Notes: generated from the sequence alone by a model not told the origin. A stretch of DNA of 60,000 nucleotides from Polytrichum commune (GCA_950295325.1 OX485803.1:54453554-54513553); one strand, 5' to 3'; shown: positions 47,912-59,885, numbered from the stretch's first letter. Translations and numbers: made by a program.

Positions 47912-48834
47912 CCCCAAGGAATCACACATTACCAAATCCGCACAAAATTGCATTTGGTTTGGTTACTCTCTCACTTGTGAATGAGGTGTTTTTCAACAAC
48001 TCATTTTAATCAAATTTTATTTAACGGAAAGCTCTTTCCGACGCGGACCTCGGGAAGTCGTTGTAAGCAATACCGAGCGTGAATTCGGCATTTACCTTTG
48101 AAGCAAACGATTTTGGGATCCAACCCCCGATGGTCGCCAATTATGTGAGCCCAAAATGGTGCCCACATGTGGTGATTAACTCTTCGAAACCAATTTTAGT
48201 TTGACTTTGATGTGTTATGATTATTCACAAAACATAAAAAGAGTGAAGTGTGGTGTGGATTTAACTTTAGGCATTAGGTGGTGTTGTAAGATTATTTCAA
48301 GGTTTGATTTCAATAAAGGAATGCCTTGACTAGGTGAGTAGGGAGTAAAGTGAGGCAAGGTGAGCTCCGAGGGTTAAATGCCCACATTAGGATCCACCTT
48401 GTTGGTTTAGGAAGGGAAAGGCTTTGTGGATGGGGATTAGTCCCTACTTAGAAGGAGAGGGTTAAGAGGTTGTGATTGGAGGCTCTAATCCTCTCACCCT
48501 ATCCTTACCTCACTCTCTTTCTCTCCCTCTTGCTACTTAAGGCCTCTCTTCTCTCATTTTTTTTTCTCTCTCAAGTCCTCTCAAGGGAGCGAGCTCTTAG
48601 AGCTTGAGGCTTTATGTGTGGAGTAGTTAGTTCTTAGTGAAGTTAGGAAGTTAATCCCTCTCATAAGGAGGGGAAGCTTAGAATCATTAGACTACACCTA
48701 TGGGTGGTTGTTAGTTGGTTAAATTAGTGGAACATGTTAGTCATTAGTTAGGGGACTAGGGGCATGCTTGATTAGACACTAGGTTAGAGGATTGTTGTTA
48801 TAATTATTTTGGAACATCAGCCTAGTAGCTAAGG

Positions 48835-48970
48835 GCTGCCCAAACTACAGCCTGCTGGAACTACAATCTGCTGGAAATACAGCCTGCTGGAACTACAGTC
48901 TGCTGGAATACAGTCTGATGGAATATAATCTGCTGGAATACAACATGCTGGAACTACAGTCTGCTGGTCA
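48835..48970 (+). repeat. Minisatellite of about 16-17 bp units in the 3' LTR
   Basis: Eight or so units of AACTACAGTCTGCTGG and variants. It occupies the LTR position where the solo LTR at 28.3 kb has an unrelated 60-bp minisatellite. Confidence 0.85.
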
Positions 48971-49363
48971 ACACCGAAGGGGCTCCGAATTGCAGTGGCT
49001 GGCGGCAGCTAAGGGCTCCTAACTTATAAGCTGGTGGGAGAGCAGCTAAGGTGGCTGGGAGATTAAAGAGGGGTTTAATTAAGTGGGCAGATGGTCCCAA
49101 CTGTGGTTAGTTGTGACCAAAGAGCTACCATGGTGGTTAGCTAGTTAGGGAAGGGAAGGAATTGAATAAGGTGCTATAACCACCAATTGTTGGAAGTTAA
49201 TGGGGCTAAGGACACTTAGTAGTTAGCCCAATTTATAAACCAATAGATAGGGGGGTAGTCACATTAGCCTAGGTAGGGGCATGTGTGGTTGACAAGCGGT
49301 TGTATTTAGAGGCGATCACATAGAATAGCGTTTTTCAACGCTCACATCTTTTTAACCAACTAA

Positions 49364-50586
49364 GGGGCGGTTTACACTATGGACCATGAAGTCGTCCCAC
49401 GTAAGAGGTCTATTTTGCGTGGGACGACTTCATGGGACGACTTCCATGGTCCGAGTTACTAAAATATTAGTTTTCATGGTTCATGGGCCCTTCACTAGGT
49501 GTAAACCGAATGTGGACCATGAAGAATGACCATGCGGCAAGAAGTGGATGTGCTGATTTTTTTAATATAAGCCCAAAAAGGGCAGTTTTGGGGGAAAATG
49601 AAGTTTGAGCATTTTGTTGACTTCAATTTGCCTTCACTTGCCTACACATGCCTTCACTTATCTTGTCAATTAGTTTTTTCTTCTTTTCACCTTAAAGTTT
49701 GATCATTCTCTTGTCATCTCTCGGGCTTCAACTGTCTTCACTTTTTGTTAAATGTGTCGAAGATGTGGCTTGCAAATCTTCTCACAACAATTTTTACAAA
49801 AAAAAAATGAGCGATGCAATTGTACATGTTCAATGTAATTTACATGTGACATGTACCTTGTGTTTCACTACACTAAATAGGATATTTAGTGTTTGATTAT
49901 ATCTGATGTTGTTACCACCCAACCTTCCTCAACACTAAATTTCAATTCTTTGATAATTAATGTTAGAAGATTTCCCATTGCGCTTCTTTTGACCACCCTG
50001 ATCTACAGTCACTAAACGACTATGTATTTTCTTATTTCTTTTTCAACTGTATGTTTTAAACATTTTGGAGCGTGTAATATACCGTTGGAAAGGTATTTTC
50101 AAGACCTTTCCAATGGTATATTACACGCCTCCAAATTCCAAACATTGCAGCTGGTAGACCAAAAAAACAAATCTGCACTTGAATTCTTGAGTTCTAGATG
50201 TCCCGCGTTGTTTGATGAAACACGTGTAAGCGGGTTTAAAGGGTAGGGCAAGGTAGTGCTAGTATGTCTCATGGGCTATAATATAATTAAGGCACAAAAA
50301 AACTAGATTCATTAAAACATTCGTGAAATGGCATTTCTCTGACATGGGCCCTTGCCTTTTTCCTACCAGACCACCTCTTTTGCCTCTCTCAACGAAAAAC
50401 CCGTTGGACCATGTCAGTGCATTTATTAGGCCTTAAAAATTATATTTTGGGGACCTCATCCTCCGTGGTCCCTCTGCCATTTTTTCCTTAGTGTAAACCG
50501 AAGTTGTCCCGGGACAACTTCAAGAACCAATCAGCTGCCTTGCAGAGCCCTGGTCCAACTTCATGGTCCATAGTGTAAACCGCCCC
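49364..50586. mobile_element. 1223-bp PIF/Harbinger-like element inside the 3' LTR
   Basis: Terminal repeats start GGGGCGGTTTACACTATGGA and match over roughly 30 bp. TAA flanks both sides (49361-49363, 50587-50589), and the 5' LTR has the undisturbed site near 42998-43010. No transposase is recognised. Interior: a 13-bp hairpin at 49389-49430, a CACTACACTAAATAGG tip at 49868, and a 25-bp hairpin at 50070-50128. It arrived after the retrotransposon. Confidence 0.9.
50070..50128. other. 25-bp hairpin with 9-base loop
   Basis: Arms 50070-50094 and 50104-50128 pair except for one position that would be G-U in RNA. The arms begin GCGTGTAATATACC. It may be a small MITE remnant or give a foldback RNA; neither is shown. 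Confidence 0.8.
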
Positions 50587-50901
50587 TAAATCAATTACAC
50601 AAGTGATGGAGGATGTCAAGGACCCTTGTCCCCAACCCATGACGGAGGTCAAGGTCAAGAGGACGAGGGGAATATCCTTGAGGGCATGCGTGGCCAAGGC
50701 CGCGGGTTGGACTCTTGAGAAAGCCAACGCTACCACAAGCCAAGAGGCTAATGTTAATAAAGCACAATGATTCAAAGCCATATGCGCTCTCTTGAACATG
50801 AGGGTTACTTCGCACTTGTTTCAAAGTTCTAGGCAACACATGTGATCCTCAAAGCCATCACCCGGACTAGGACGCTTAAGGATGGTGGGTTTGGCCTCAC
50901 A

Positions 50902-53068
50902 CTGAGTATGACTCATTTTTGTGAACAAAGCATTTGTAGCAAAGGTGAAGCATATTGGGAAAACCCTGGCTAGAAACTCCATCAAGCGAGGGTGTCAATG
51001 GACTTTTGTTGTAAAAAAACTGTACCTCAATGGTGTTTTTTGTGCTTTGATATATGAGAACACCAAACACTTGAATACCCACAGCAAACTCTGCCATGGC
51101 ACAATGGTTAGTGGGATTAGGTATGCCTTAAGTCCTGGACTTTCAGAAGAATTGAAGATGAAAATAGCTCAAATGCATGCATTTGGACTCTCACCCGCTT
51201 AGATCATGCAACAACACACAAAGGAAGTGTGGGAGTTGGCCCTTTCCAATGGTATTGTCACCCACGATACATTTCTATTGCCGGTGGATGTGAAGAACAT
51301 TTGTCGAAAGCGAGCGGAGGAGCTTTGGGAAAAACATCCGTCCGACCCAATCAACGTGCGAATGTGGGTAATGGAGAACCCTCAAAACATGTTCTATTAT
51401 CAAAAGAACTCCTTGTTGGACATTAATTCACAAGTACAAAACGATTCCCCTTTCACACCTGGCGTCCAATTTAAGTGGCAATTGGAGATAATGGTGAAAT
51501 TTGGACACAAAAGTGCCTTGTCTATTGATGCTACTTTTGGGACAAGCCAAATTAGGATAAACCATACCTCAATGTCCTTCATCAATATTTCATGTCATTC
51601 AATGTGTTTCATATCGCACCCGGCATTCACACTTCCAAATTTGTGTCATTCCATGTTATTCATTCACTAACTTGTGTATTTATAAACTGGCAATAGTAAT
51701 TGCAAACTTTCTACTTTATATAATCCACACATGGCGGTGCTGCAGTATCTGTTGTTCACGATCGTGGTATTCAATGAATGGAGAAATGATATACATGTGG
51801 TTTTCTTTATCATATCCCGGACTCGCAAACAAGATTTGCATCGTGTTCTTCGGACACTTCCACATAGAATTCACAAACTCAAGGGAGATTGGAATCCTTC
51901 TTCGATCATTGTCGAAAATGCCCAAGCAAAAATCAACACTTTGAGGTAATCATGGTCTTGTCTCCCTTTCTTTGATATTTGTCATCTTATATATGTCTTT
52001 TCCACACTCTTATACCAATTTTGTGCTTTAAATTGGTGTTCTTCTTGTACAACATCGTATGGCCAAAGGCCATGATTTTCTTGTGTCTATGGCATGTCCG
52101 GAAATCTTGGGTTGAGAACGCAGTTAAGAAGATATTTGCGGTTGTTGAGACGACAACTATCCTTCAGATGCTTGGAGACATAATGTACGGTAGAGGGTGC
52201 AAGGTTTGACGAAGATCCAGTTGATTGGGCTGTCTGACAATTTGATATAGTAACGAACTCTAGACCGCGGGTTGTGGCGTTCGTGGAATACATGAATGAC
52301 ACTTGGAGATCCAAAACAACAATGTGGTGTGTTGCATCGCGACACATTCCGCATGCTGGCCAAAACACAAAGGCGGCCATTGAATCATATCATTCCAATT
52401 TGAAAAGTATTCTCAATTCTTCAAAGGAGATGTTTGTGGGAAGGCGTATGAATTGGCTAATCTATCACCTAATGGCAGATGTCGTTACATACTACTGGTA
52501 TGATGTGGAGTGCAAGGCGTTTGGATTCATACGCAACACAAAACATGAAGGAATTATCGTAACACTGATCATTAGGGATAATGCCATATCTAATACGAAT
52601 GTCCTCATTTTTGCGGATGAAGATGTTGCTTATGTTGGATCCATTAACAACCATCCCAAAGTCTAGACCTATCATTCTCCGGACTCCAAGTGGGCCCAAT
52701 GTGATTGCTCCGTCATACAACAAGGCATAATATGCAAACACACCGTGAAGGTCTTCAAAATGATGCACCCCGATGTCGATGATGGTGTCATTTTCCATGA
52801 AGCAGACACCAAACACGGCATTGACTGTGGAGCTCCATTGTCACAGTGCTTCGCCAGGCCATCTCAGCAGCCAGTTCATCTCGACCCACGTTCCACGCAA
52901 CCCACAGTTGGCACTATTTATGCAAACCTGCACGACAATAGGTTATATATTGGTGAGGATGAAGGATACATTGCCGGTGGACTTGCAGATCCAATCCTAA
53001 TTGACTCTCAAGATTCCGATGACATGATCACCAATATAGCATTAAGAGATGCCAAAAAATTCAATTGA
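50902..53068 (+). pseudogene. MULE/SWIM transposase, 3' part
   Basis: Main body of a Mutator-like transposase disrupted by the LTR element. Readable order: HIGKTLARNSIKRGCQWTF and SPGLSEELKMKIAQMHAFGL (50950-51200), KFGHKSALSIDATFGTSQ (about 51495-51550, catalytic Asp in DATFG), a likely intron (about 51574-51740), LLFTIVVFNEWRND and PSSIIVENAQAKINTLR, a second likely intron (from 51947; its acceptor looks mutated), MIFLCLWHVRKSWVENAVKK (about 52070), then AAIESYHSNLKSILNSSKE, and the SWIM zinc finger CDC..ICKH (about 52700-52745). Damage: a T-run indel near 50916, a frameshift near 52200, TGA near 52234 and TAG at about 52664 where a Trp codon is expected. Element ends were not found. Confidence 0.88.
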
Positions 53069-54463
53069 CCTATCATAGAAACGGTTATCGTAGTTTGGGC
53101 CTAATATAAAAGCGCATGACATCTATGTTGACTTTATGAGGATGGTTGACGGGTATTTAGTGCTCTAGGACTATTTACTTGTAGACTTAAGACACATACG
53201 AGGGAGGCAAACCCAGTTGATTGCTCGGGGGATCACCACGATGGAAATCTCCCCCACCACCAATTCTTTTCCTAAAAGGATGAGCGACAACTTTCTCAAA
53301 CGCCATCGAAGTATTTTGGAGATGCCATTGCAAAGGCATAAATAATTCATGTATATTATATAGTATTCATGTACTTTTGTGAATAATTATACTTCAAAGT
53401 AATTCCTACACGTCTTTCTATGGAACTGATGACCACATAAGATCCTCAACTCCTTCATTGTCATCATATGTCCTTCAATTGTCTTTCACATGGGGTCGAT
53501 GATGACCTCCACATGAAATGTAGTATCCTTCAGTGTTCCTCCACACCCAATGTAACGTCCTTCAGAGTTCACGGCTTTAGGGTTTCTTTTTTTTTGTATG
53601 TTTTCCTCAATTGGGAGTCCATACTACCCCATAATATTAATATTTATTAAATTATGAAAAAAATATAGTTATCATTTATGTAACTCAATTATTCGCTACT
53701 AGAATATTGTCCCATATTGACTCCCAAATTGAATTCCATGATGAAGGATACCAATGTATGATGGTAATCCACTTCATATAAATTGGTGCACATAAATGCA
53801 TTGCAATACAAATTGGCTTTGGCTTACATAATGTCATTGAATTAACTATCTTGTCCGATGTCAAAATATCTAACTGTACGATGTATACAATTACATCATA
53901 TTTGCAACATAATACATGAAAATCCCCATGCTATATGTCGACCTTCCTCCTTATTTTGTGGCTTCGTCTGGTTTTTTGTCTTCCATTTGTGGACGGGTCC
54001 TCATTGGATGGGGCCATTATAACCTTCACGTTCCACTTAGTTTCGTTTCGTAAACCAATTTGAATAACACCAATCAACGCATCCAAAATGATTGTCCTTG
54101 TCCGGATTACATTGCTTCTACTGTAATTCAACTTAAATTCTTTCATCAAACATTTCATATCAATTTTATATCTAAAAAACAGTCAAATTACATAATGTAT
54201 GATGTCATTCAATTTACTGAATGACTACAAAACCTAATTGTTTAGTGTCATCACTAACCTCATCTAATAATTGGGGTATATATTTCATGGCCTGTACAAA
54301 CTCCATGATGTTTATCATGACATAAAAACCACATGTCCAACCAAAATTTTGCTCAGGCACAGATGGTTTTATTCACATATGTGGAGACTGCCTTGCAACC
54401 ATCTATCAGAACACTCTGCGCAACCATTCTTCGCGGCCCACATCTTGACAAAAGATATGCGTA
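53069..54463. other. Spacer after the MULE, no gene recognised
   Basis: CCTTCA-type short repeats occur at about 53440-53565. The open frame 53931-54158 (minus) is basic at its C-terminus and unrecognised. The right MULE terminal repeat may lie here but was not identified. Confidence 0.4.
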
Positions 54464-56923
54464 TATGGTAACCGGTCCTAATATTGCGCAGCAATGTTCA
54501 TGCTGCCCTTATGTTGCGCAGCAATTGCTCATTAGCAATTGCTGTGGCATTCTGAGCATTCTGTGGCGACTTGAGGAGCTCCATGTCGTGGGGTTTGTTT
54601 GTGTGGTGCACAATGCTGCAAAGTTGGGGATAGAAATTGGGAGCGGGGTTGGAGCGGCGCAGAGCAGAGCTGAGCAGGAGCTCAATTCGAAGCTTCCGGC
54701 GGTGTATCTATTTCTTGTGTATTTCTTTCTTCTTTGAGCAAGAAGTATGGGCTTTGTATTGCAGGGAGGCGGAGGAAGTCACACACAGGGAGGCTGGCCC
54801 AGAAACAATGTAAGAATCACCAATCCTGTGAACATCTCGATTGATGGCGTTGCCATGATATGTGACTCGCCATTTCTGAAAATTAGGGTTTCAGTCGAAA
54901 GCCCAGAATTGCAAGAACGGTGTTGCATGCGAGGCAAGGTCATCTATCGTGATGTGCATCAAGATTTTGATCCTGAAACCGACATGTCTACGAGGACACA
55001 AAGGATGTAGCACCGAAAGTGATGGCTAAATTTTGGACTAGGTCATCGAAAGAAGCCATTGGGCATTGGGCAAGGCGTAGGGTGCATTGGCGAGAGTATT
55101 GCGCGAGGAAGGCAGGAAGTGCTTCAATTTGCGGTTAAACATCGTTTCAACATTCTACACGTTGTCATTGTTCCGGAATTTCCATGTGGTATGTCTACTG
55201 TCATTCATACCTTATTACAGTCTCCTTTGTTCACGATGCTAAGTCCTGAGGCCCGGGCATTTGATGATTAATTTGGTATGACTGCAGTTCCTCTTAGAAC
55301 AGAAGATTGGGAAGACTACTCTGAACCTGCTGACTCTAGAGATCCAATGCGCTGAGTTGCAGCTACGTGAAGTATGGCAATTTCCCAAACTCCGATTCCA
55401 TGAGATGTTGTATGTAGGAGGTTGTGTTTGGAATGGTTATATGCTTGTCCTCTTCATGCCTTTGCACTTCGTGGATTCTTCTGCAAAGCAAGCATGACAT
55501 GCATGAGCAGCAGAATTCTGTTGCTAGTTGTGCCATACGCAAGAGTTCTTCTTTGATTGCAAGGGCATGGGGTCTTGGACGTTGAAGATCATGCAAGTTT
55601 TTTTTAATATAGTAGAATTCCACACTGCATTGTCATGAGAAAGACCAAAGCAAGGAAATTAAGAATTCTCATGTCTGAACGTTTTGAAGGTACCTGGTCC
55701 ATTAAAACAGGATCCTGTTCCCTGCCGATTGAAGATGTCACAGGACTATTGATAACATTTCTTGTGGGTGCATTCATCAGGTCTTATCTTGGAAGTGCAA
55801 GGGTTTAGGGTTTTGAGTTTAATCAATGCATAATTCTGCTGCTCAGTTTCATAATACTGACACTTTTTGGAGATATTTCGTTTGTTCTGACAAGAAGGAT
55901 TCCTGGTCTGCATTTGGAATAGGACACATTGTGCAAGCTATTGAGCTGGAAAAATGTTGCCTTGCTCACCATGTGAGTCCCATATCTGATTTGCTGACTG
56001 GAATCCTAAACTTCTTTGATTTTTAAACCTCATGAAGATTCTACTTCTCTATGTGGTACCATTGTTGGCCTTTGCAAAACATAAAAATGATCTCAAATTT
56101 AGTGACCTTCCTAGAATGACCAACTTTGTTGGAAGAAGGCTTGCAGTGGTACACAGATTGTCCACACAGGATTTGAAACTGATCTCATAGTTCAATATTG
56201 TAAAAATCTCTTTTTGATCTGATTTCACAGTACTTGACCAGTTCCCATTTTTTCTGTTGAGAAGTTTGTGAAACAATTAGAGCTGCTTATGGCTAGTAAA
56301 TCTTGAAGTTCAAAGAGAGGTTATGCGATCAATTTGTTGGGATTAACAGAACAATGTCCTTCTTGAAGAAATTAAGCATATTCAAAGAGAATACGGATGC
56401 CATGAAAGAGTGTGACATCATTTCTCGACTATTAGCCGTTTTTCCCTATCAACAGGAGGTATTGATATTTTCTTTGGTTATGAAATCAAATGCTCTACAT
56501 CCACATGTCTTAACTTGTATGAACTGACAGTTTGGCCTACCTGATCCTTCCAAAGAGGGATCACCAAATCTATAAGTCCACCCATTTTTAGGGTAGGAGA
56601 TTGCAATAAATCAACTCATATGAAAAAAGTTGTATGCCCAGAAAGAGATTTAAGTGTGCCCTAATATTGCGCAGTTCATTGCGCGCGCAATTATCTGCGC
56701 AGTATTAGGGCGGCATTTTTAAATTCTAAAATATCCACCCCCTTGATAATCGGGCAAGATTGTTTGTTTGGATTTCATCCGTTCTGAAATAATTTTTCTT
56801 CCATCCAAATCACGATTCATCCCACTAGATATTCCCAAAAAAAAAATTTAAAAATTCTAGTTTTTTTTGCCTGATATGTCTTGTTGATGTCAACACTGCG
56901 CAATATTAGGACCGTCTACCATA
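54464..56923. mobile_element. 2.46-kb TIR-flanked segment with gene-like cargo
   Basis: The ends are inverted repeats, TATGGTAACCGGTCCTAATA on the left and the complement of TATGGTAGACGGTCCTAATA on the right, both followed by TTGCGCAG. A second copy of the TTGCGCAG motif lies just inside each end (about 54510-54525 left, 56658-56711 right). No clear target duplication. The interior (54700-56600) is less AT-rich and holds several short exon-like frames: 54747-55010, 55059-55271, 55826-56026, 56303-56527 (plus), 55363-55623 (minus). I recognise none. It could be a Pack-type transposon carrying pieces of a host gene. Confidence 0.5.
56658..56711. other. Hairpin around a 14-bp GC palindrome
   Basis: Arms of 17 bases (GCCCTAATATTGCGCAG and its near-complement, one mismatch) enclose the perfect palindrome ATTGCGCGCGCAAT (56678-56691). 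The arms copy the outer terminal motif of the surrounding element. Confidence 0.85.
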
Positions 56924-59097
56924 ATCATATTGAAATGGAAACCGGATCTTGATATGAAGTCAAAATGAAAGAAACCCCGATCCCCTAGCACATATAGACT
57001 CTAGTGTTTTCCACATGTGTGAGGCACTATAAGTGTTGTTATGTCCAACGGTGGAAATGTAGTATATTTGTCATGAAATAATTCAAATAATCATCAAGTT
57101 ATACAAACTTAAAATTGTTTAGCATCAACAACAAACAACTCATCATAATTCACTCCTTATCGCAATCCTTGTTAGCGCCCCTTAACTAATTTGATTCATT
57201 TTCAATTCAAGCAAGGGCCACGAGTACTAACCCTTTGCATTCCGCCATGCTAATGATTAGCTCTCCATACCGCGGACCTTATAGTTCATAGAAAAGGAAC
57301 CAACCATCCTACTTTGCTTTCGGGACTCACCCCTTAATCAATAACCATATCTTAAATGTGGACTTTCATTCATGAAAGTCCAATCTTATGTTGATCATCG
57401 CATTGCCGGAGCAACATTACAATAACCTGAACCATACTAGGCAATTATGCCCTCACATTGGGCCAATGCCCATGAATGCCGTGCCGTTCGGCCTCGGGTG
57501 GGGAGGCCACACCACCTCACCCATATAAGCCTCTAGGATATTTAGCAGGGCCCCTACCCCACCATTAAGAAAACAATTGTCTCTCTACCAAGAGTTGGGG
57601 CCAAGTAGACATTTCCCTTTAGCCGATGGGGCTCGAAGCCCTCAGCAGCTTCAAACCACCATAACTTCCTTGTATGATGTCCGATGCTAACAAGCGACCA
57701 CTCCATCGTCATTCACGCTTCACGTAGGTGCCAATAAACTCCTCACTTGCCTCATTTGGCCAAGTATTGAGGAAGTTATGCCTGCTCAAACCTTGGCAGT
57801 CCCGGGAGCCACTCCCAGGCCACTGTTGCACTAGGGCGATGTCCCGGGACAGCGCCCCATTCAAATTGCCATATCTCCTAGCTCACACCTCAAATTGAGG
57901 TGTTCTTGAGCATTCTAGAATCCGCACGCCATAAGCTACGCACAACTTATGGCCTTACCCTCGTAACTCCTAGTTTCCATAGGTGGGAGGTGTTCCCAAC
58001 GCCCAAGGCCCTCACCCACATTAAGATCACTTGGGCCCTCTCACCAATGGCATCATAAGTCCCAAGTGTCACTCCGGGGTCCCCCTTGTGTTCATGGTGT
58101 TTTGGGCACTCCTCATGGAGAGGTGCGCGACACTCCCAGTGCCTTGCAGTTGGTGCTAAATGCAACTTGCCGCAGCTGGTTGGATTTGAGAGCAAAAGGG
58201 GTAGCAAGAGGATTGCGCAATGAAACCAAAACAAGGAACAACAGTGCAATGAGGGCGGCAATGAGCATTGTGACCTTAAATCAACTATGCACACACCTAA
58301 ACCCTAATCATTGAAGCAACAATGTGGGCATAATTATATGCTAACTGGTTGATGCATGAATGCTCAATCAAATCCTTCGCCACGATGTCCAATCGCAATC
58401 ACAACACCAAATATGTCCTCATCGCCGTAGCAATCACCACAGGGATCTGCACAATCATTTCACTTCATGCAGTACACAACCAAAGAGAAAGACATTGTTG
58501 AAAGACATATAGGACATGCGCCTTACCCCAACCCTCGAAGAACCTTCAATATGTTGTTCTAGAGCCTTGAGGGCTGCGACCCTTGACAAGCACAACGTTC
58601 TTCATCCGTCACTTCACCAGTTGCGTCGACGTTGGGGCAGCTGCCTTTTTTTTTCTCTTGACCTGTCAGGTCCCCTAAAAACGCTCGTAGGGGGTAGGAT
58701 ATCGTCTTCCCTGCCTAGCCCACTCCCACCACTTTTCCATATGCAGAGCCTGGTTAAGTCCTAGACAAGCTGCTCTTATTTATTTTTCTGGACCTGCAAG
58801 ATAGTTGCTAAAGACTCCTGAGCACATGTGCAACAATGTTGAGAAACTTTAATGCATATTAGCTGTTTCTTACTAGGTTTCTTGAGTAATTTCAAGTGTG
58901 AATGATCAGTGTCTCATTGATGAGCCTCACAGCAATAAAATAGTGGGAATTCAAAGTAAGGACACTTTTAGTTTGATCCATTTCAGATTTTCTGTTCATA
59001 CATGACAGGAGACACTCTGGATCCCTATGTCTTTCCTCCCTTGATCTGGGCGTCTCCAAGACTCCATGCTTTAAGAACGCGTATTGGAAACAGTGTC
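56924..59097. other. Intergenic region, partly GC-richer, no gene recognised
   Basis: 57170-58300 has a base composition unlike its neighbours and may be an unrecognised repeat. Bases 58655-58716 match 40757-40808 in inverted orientation. Open frames (57947-58294 minus, 58066-58314 plus) show no motif. Confidence 0.4.
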
Positions 59098-59099
59098 CG

Positions 59100-59330
59100 G
59101 GGAGATTTCTGGGCATAATCGGTCGAGATCCTATTGCTTTCCATATAAACCGGGTTACATGTTGACATCTTTCAATGTCTCTTTATTAAAATGAGGAATA
59201 TTCTGTAAATTCCTCTAAATCACTCAGCAGCTTTCCTGGTGATGAATTTGAACCGGTAATTTCTCAAACTTCAACAGTTCATCAGTAACTAGCTGTCCGT
59301 TCTCCCTGTTCAATGATTCAGGATCCCGGG
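59100..59330. repeat. Dispersed repeat, copy 2 (partner at 35.2 kb)
   Basis: Same landmarks as 35161-35410. Text after the MITE at 59387-59885 (CGTATACAAGCA...TCATTCACC) may continue the repeat, which would mean the MITE inserted into it; this last point is weak. Confidence 0.5.
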
Positions 59331-59386
59331 CTTCTTGTACATGGTGCTGTGATCTTCCCTTGAAGCTTGCTGTGTCTTCCTTCTTA

Positions 59387-59885
59387 GGGCCACTTCACAC
59401 ACGAGCCAAGAGCCGTGACCATGAAATTGTGAGAGCCCAAATGAAAGTGTCCGAAGGCCATCCCAAGATACCTCCAAAATCATGTAGTGTGGTCACAGAC
59501 CCTCAAGTGTAATGTGAGGTCACATGTGACCGGGCTCTCAATTAAATGCTATTTCAATGAATGTCTATTCATGTAGGTCCTCACACATGATAAAATAGAA
59601 TACATCAACGGTTGTGAGCATTTGGAGTGTCATGGTCTCCTAGTTTTGTGTTAGCCCTACCTCCAAGAGGTGGTTTTGGAAAATAGTCCAAGTGATTATG
59701 AAACATGATCCATTTAATGCCATGTAGGAATCCATGTAGACTTTACATCCATCTTGCATTCACATACTCCGTTGGTCCCTCAAGCGTAGTGTGAAGTGAA
59801 GTTGGATCGGCTCCACCTTTTCCACCAATGAGGGTGCTTGAAGTGTACTGGTCACGGGCTCTCAGTCTCATGTGTGAAGTGGCCC
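59387..59885. mobile_element. 499-bp Tourist/PIF-like MITE
   Basis: Terminal inverted repeats start GGGCCACTTCACACACGAG on the left, with near-complement on the right, followed by CGTGACC-type subterminal text. TTA flanks both sides (59384-59386, 59886-59888). Non-coding. Confidence 0.9.

Larger units (their letters stand above)
42238..50901 (+). mobile_element. Gag-protease-only LTR retrotransposon, complete, with CTGAG duplication
   Basis: Full element with 5' LTR 42238-43314, internal region 43315-48143 and 3' LTR 48144-50901, flanked by CTGAG on both sides (42233-42237, 50902-50906). The LTRs start TGTGAGCCC and end GGCCTCACA. Shared LTR parts differ at only a few positions, so insertion is fairly recent. 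The internal region encodes Gag, two zinc knuckles and a retropepsin-like domain but no reverse transcriptase, RNase H or integrase, so it depends on an autonomous relative (inferred). Gag style suggests Ty3/gypsy. It sits inside the MULE transposase gene. A solo LTR of the family lies at 28338-29929. Confidence 0.93.
48144..50901 (+). repeat. 3' LTR with extra 455 bp and a nested TIR element
   Basis: 2758 bp. It exceeds the 5' LTR by 1681 bp, exactly the sum of the 1223-bp nested element plus its 3-bp duplication (1226) and a 455-bp block (about 48624-49078). The block holds a short-unit tandem repeat and is placed like the minisatellite in the solo LTR, so it was probably lost from the 5' LTR. 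No purine-rich tract precedes this LTR. Confidence 0.93.

Noticed and set aside
47100-48143. Hidden reverse transcriptase in the LTR element
   Set aside because: No polymerase motif was seen in any frame between the protease-like region and the 3' LTR; the space left (about 1 kb) is too short for polymerase plus integrase.
55059-55271. Named host gene in the TIR-flanked segment
   Set aside because: Frames look exon-like, but I could not recognise a family with any confidence, so no function was given.
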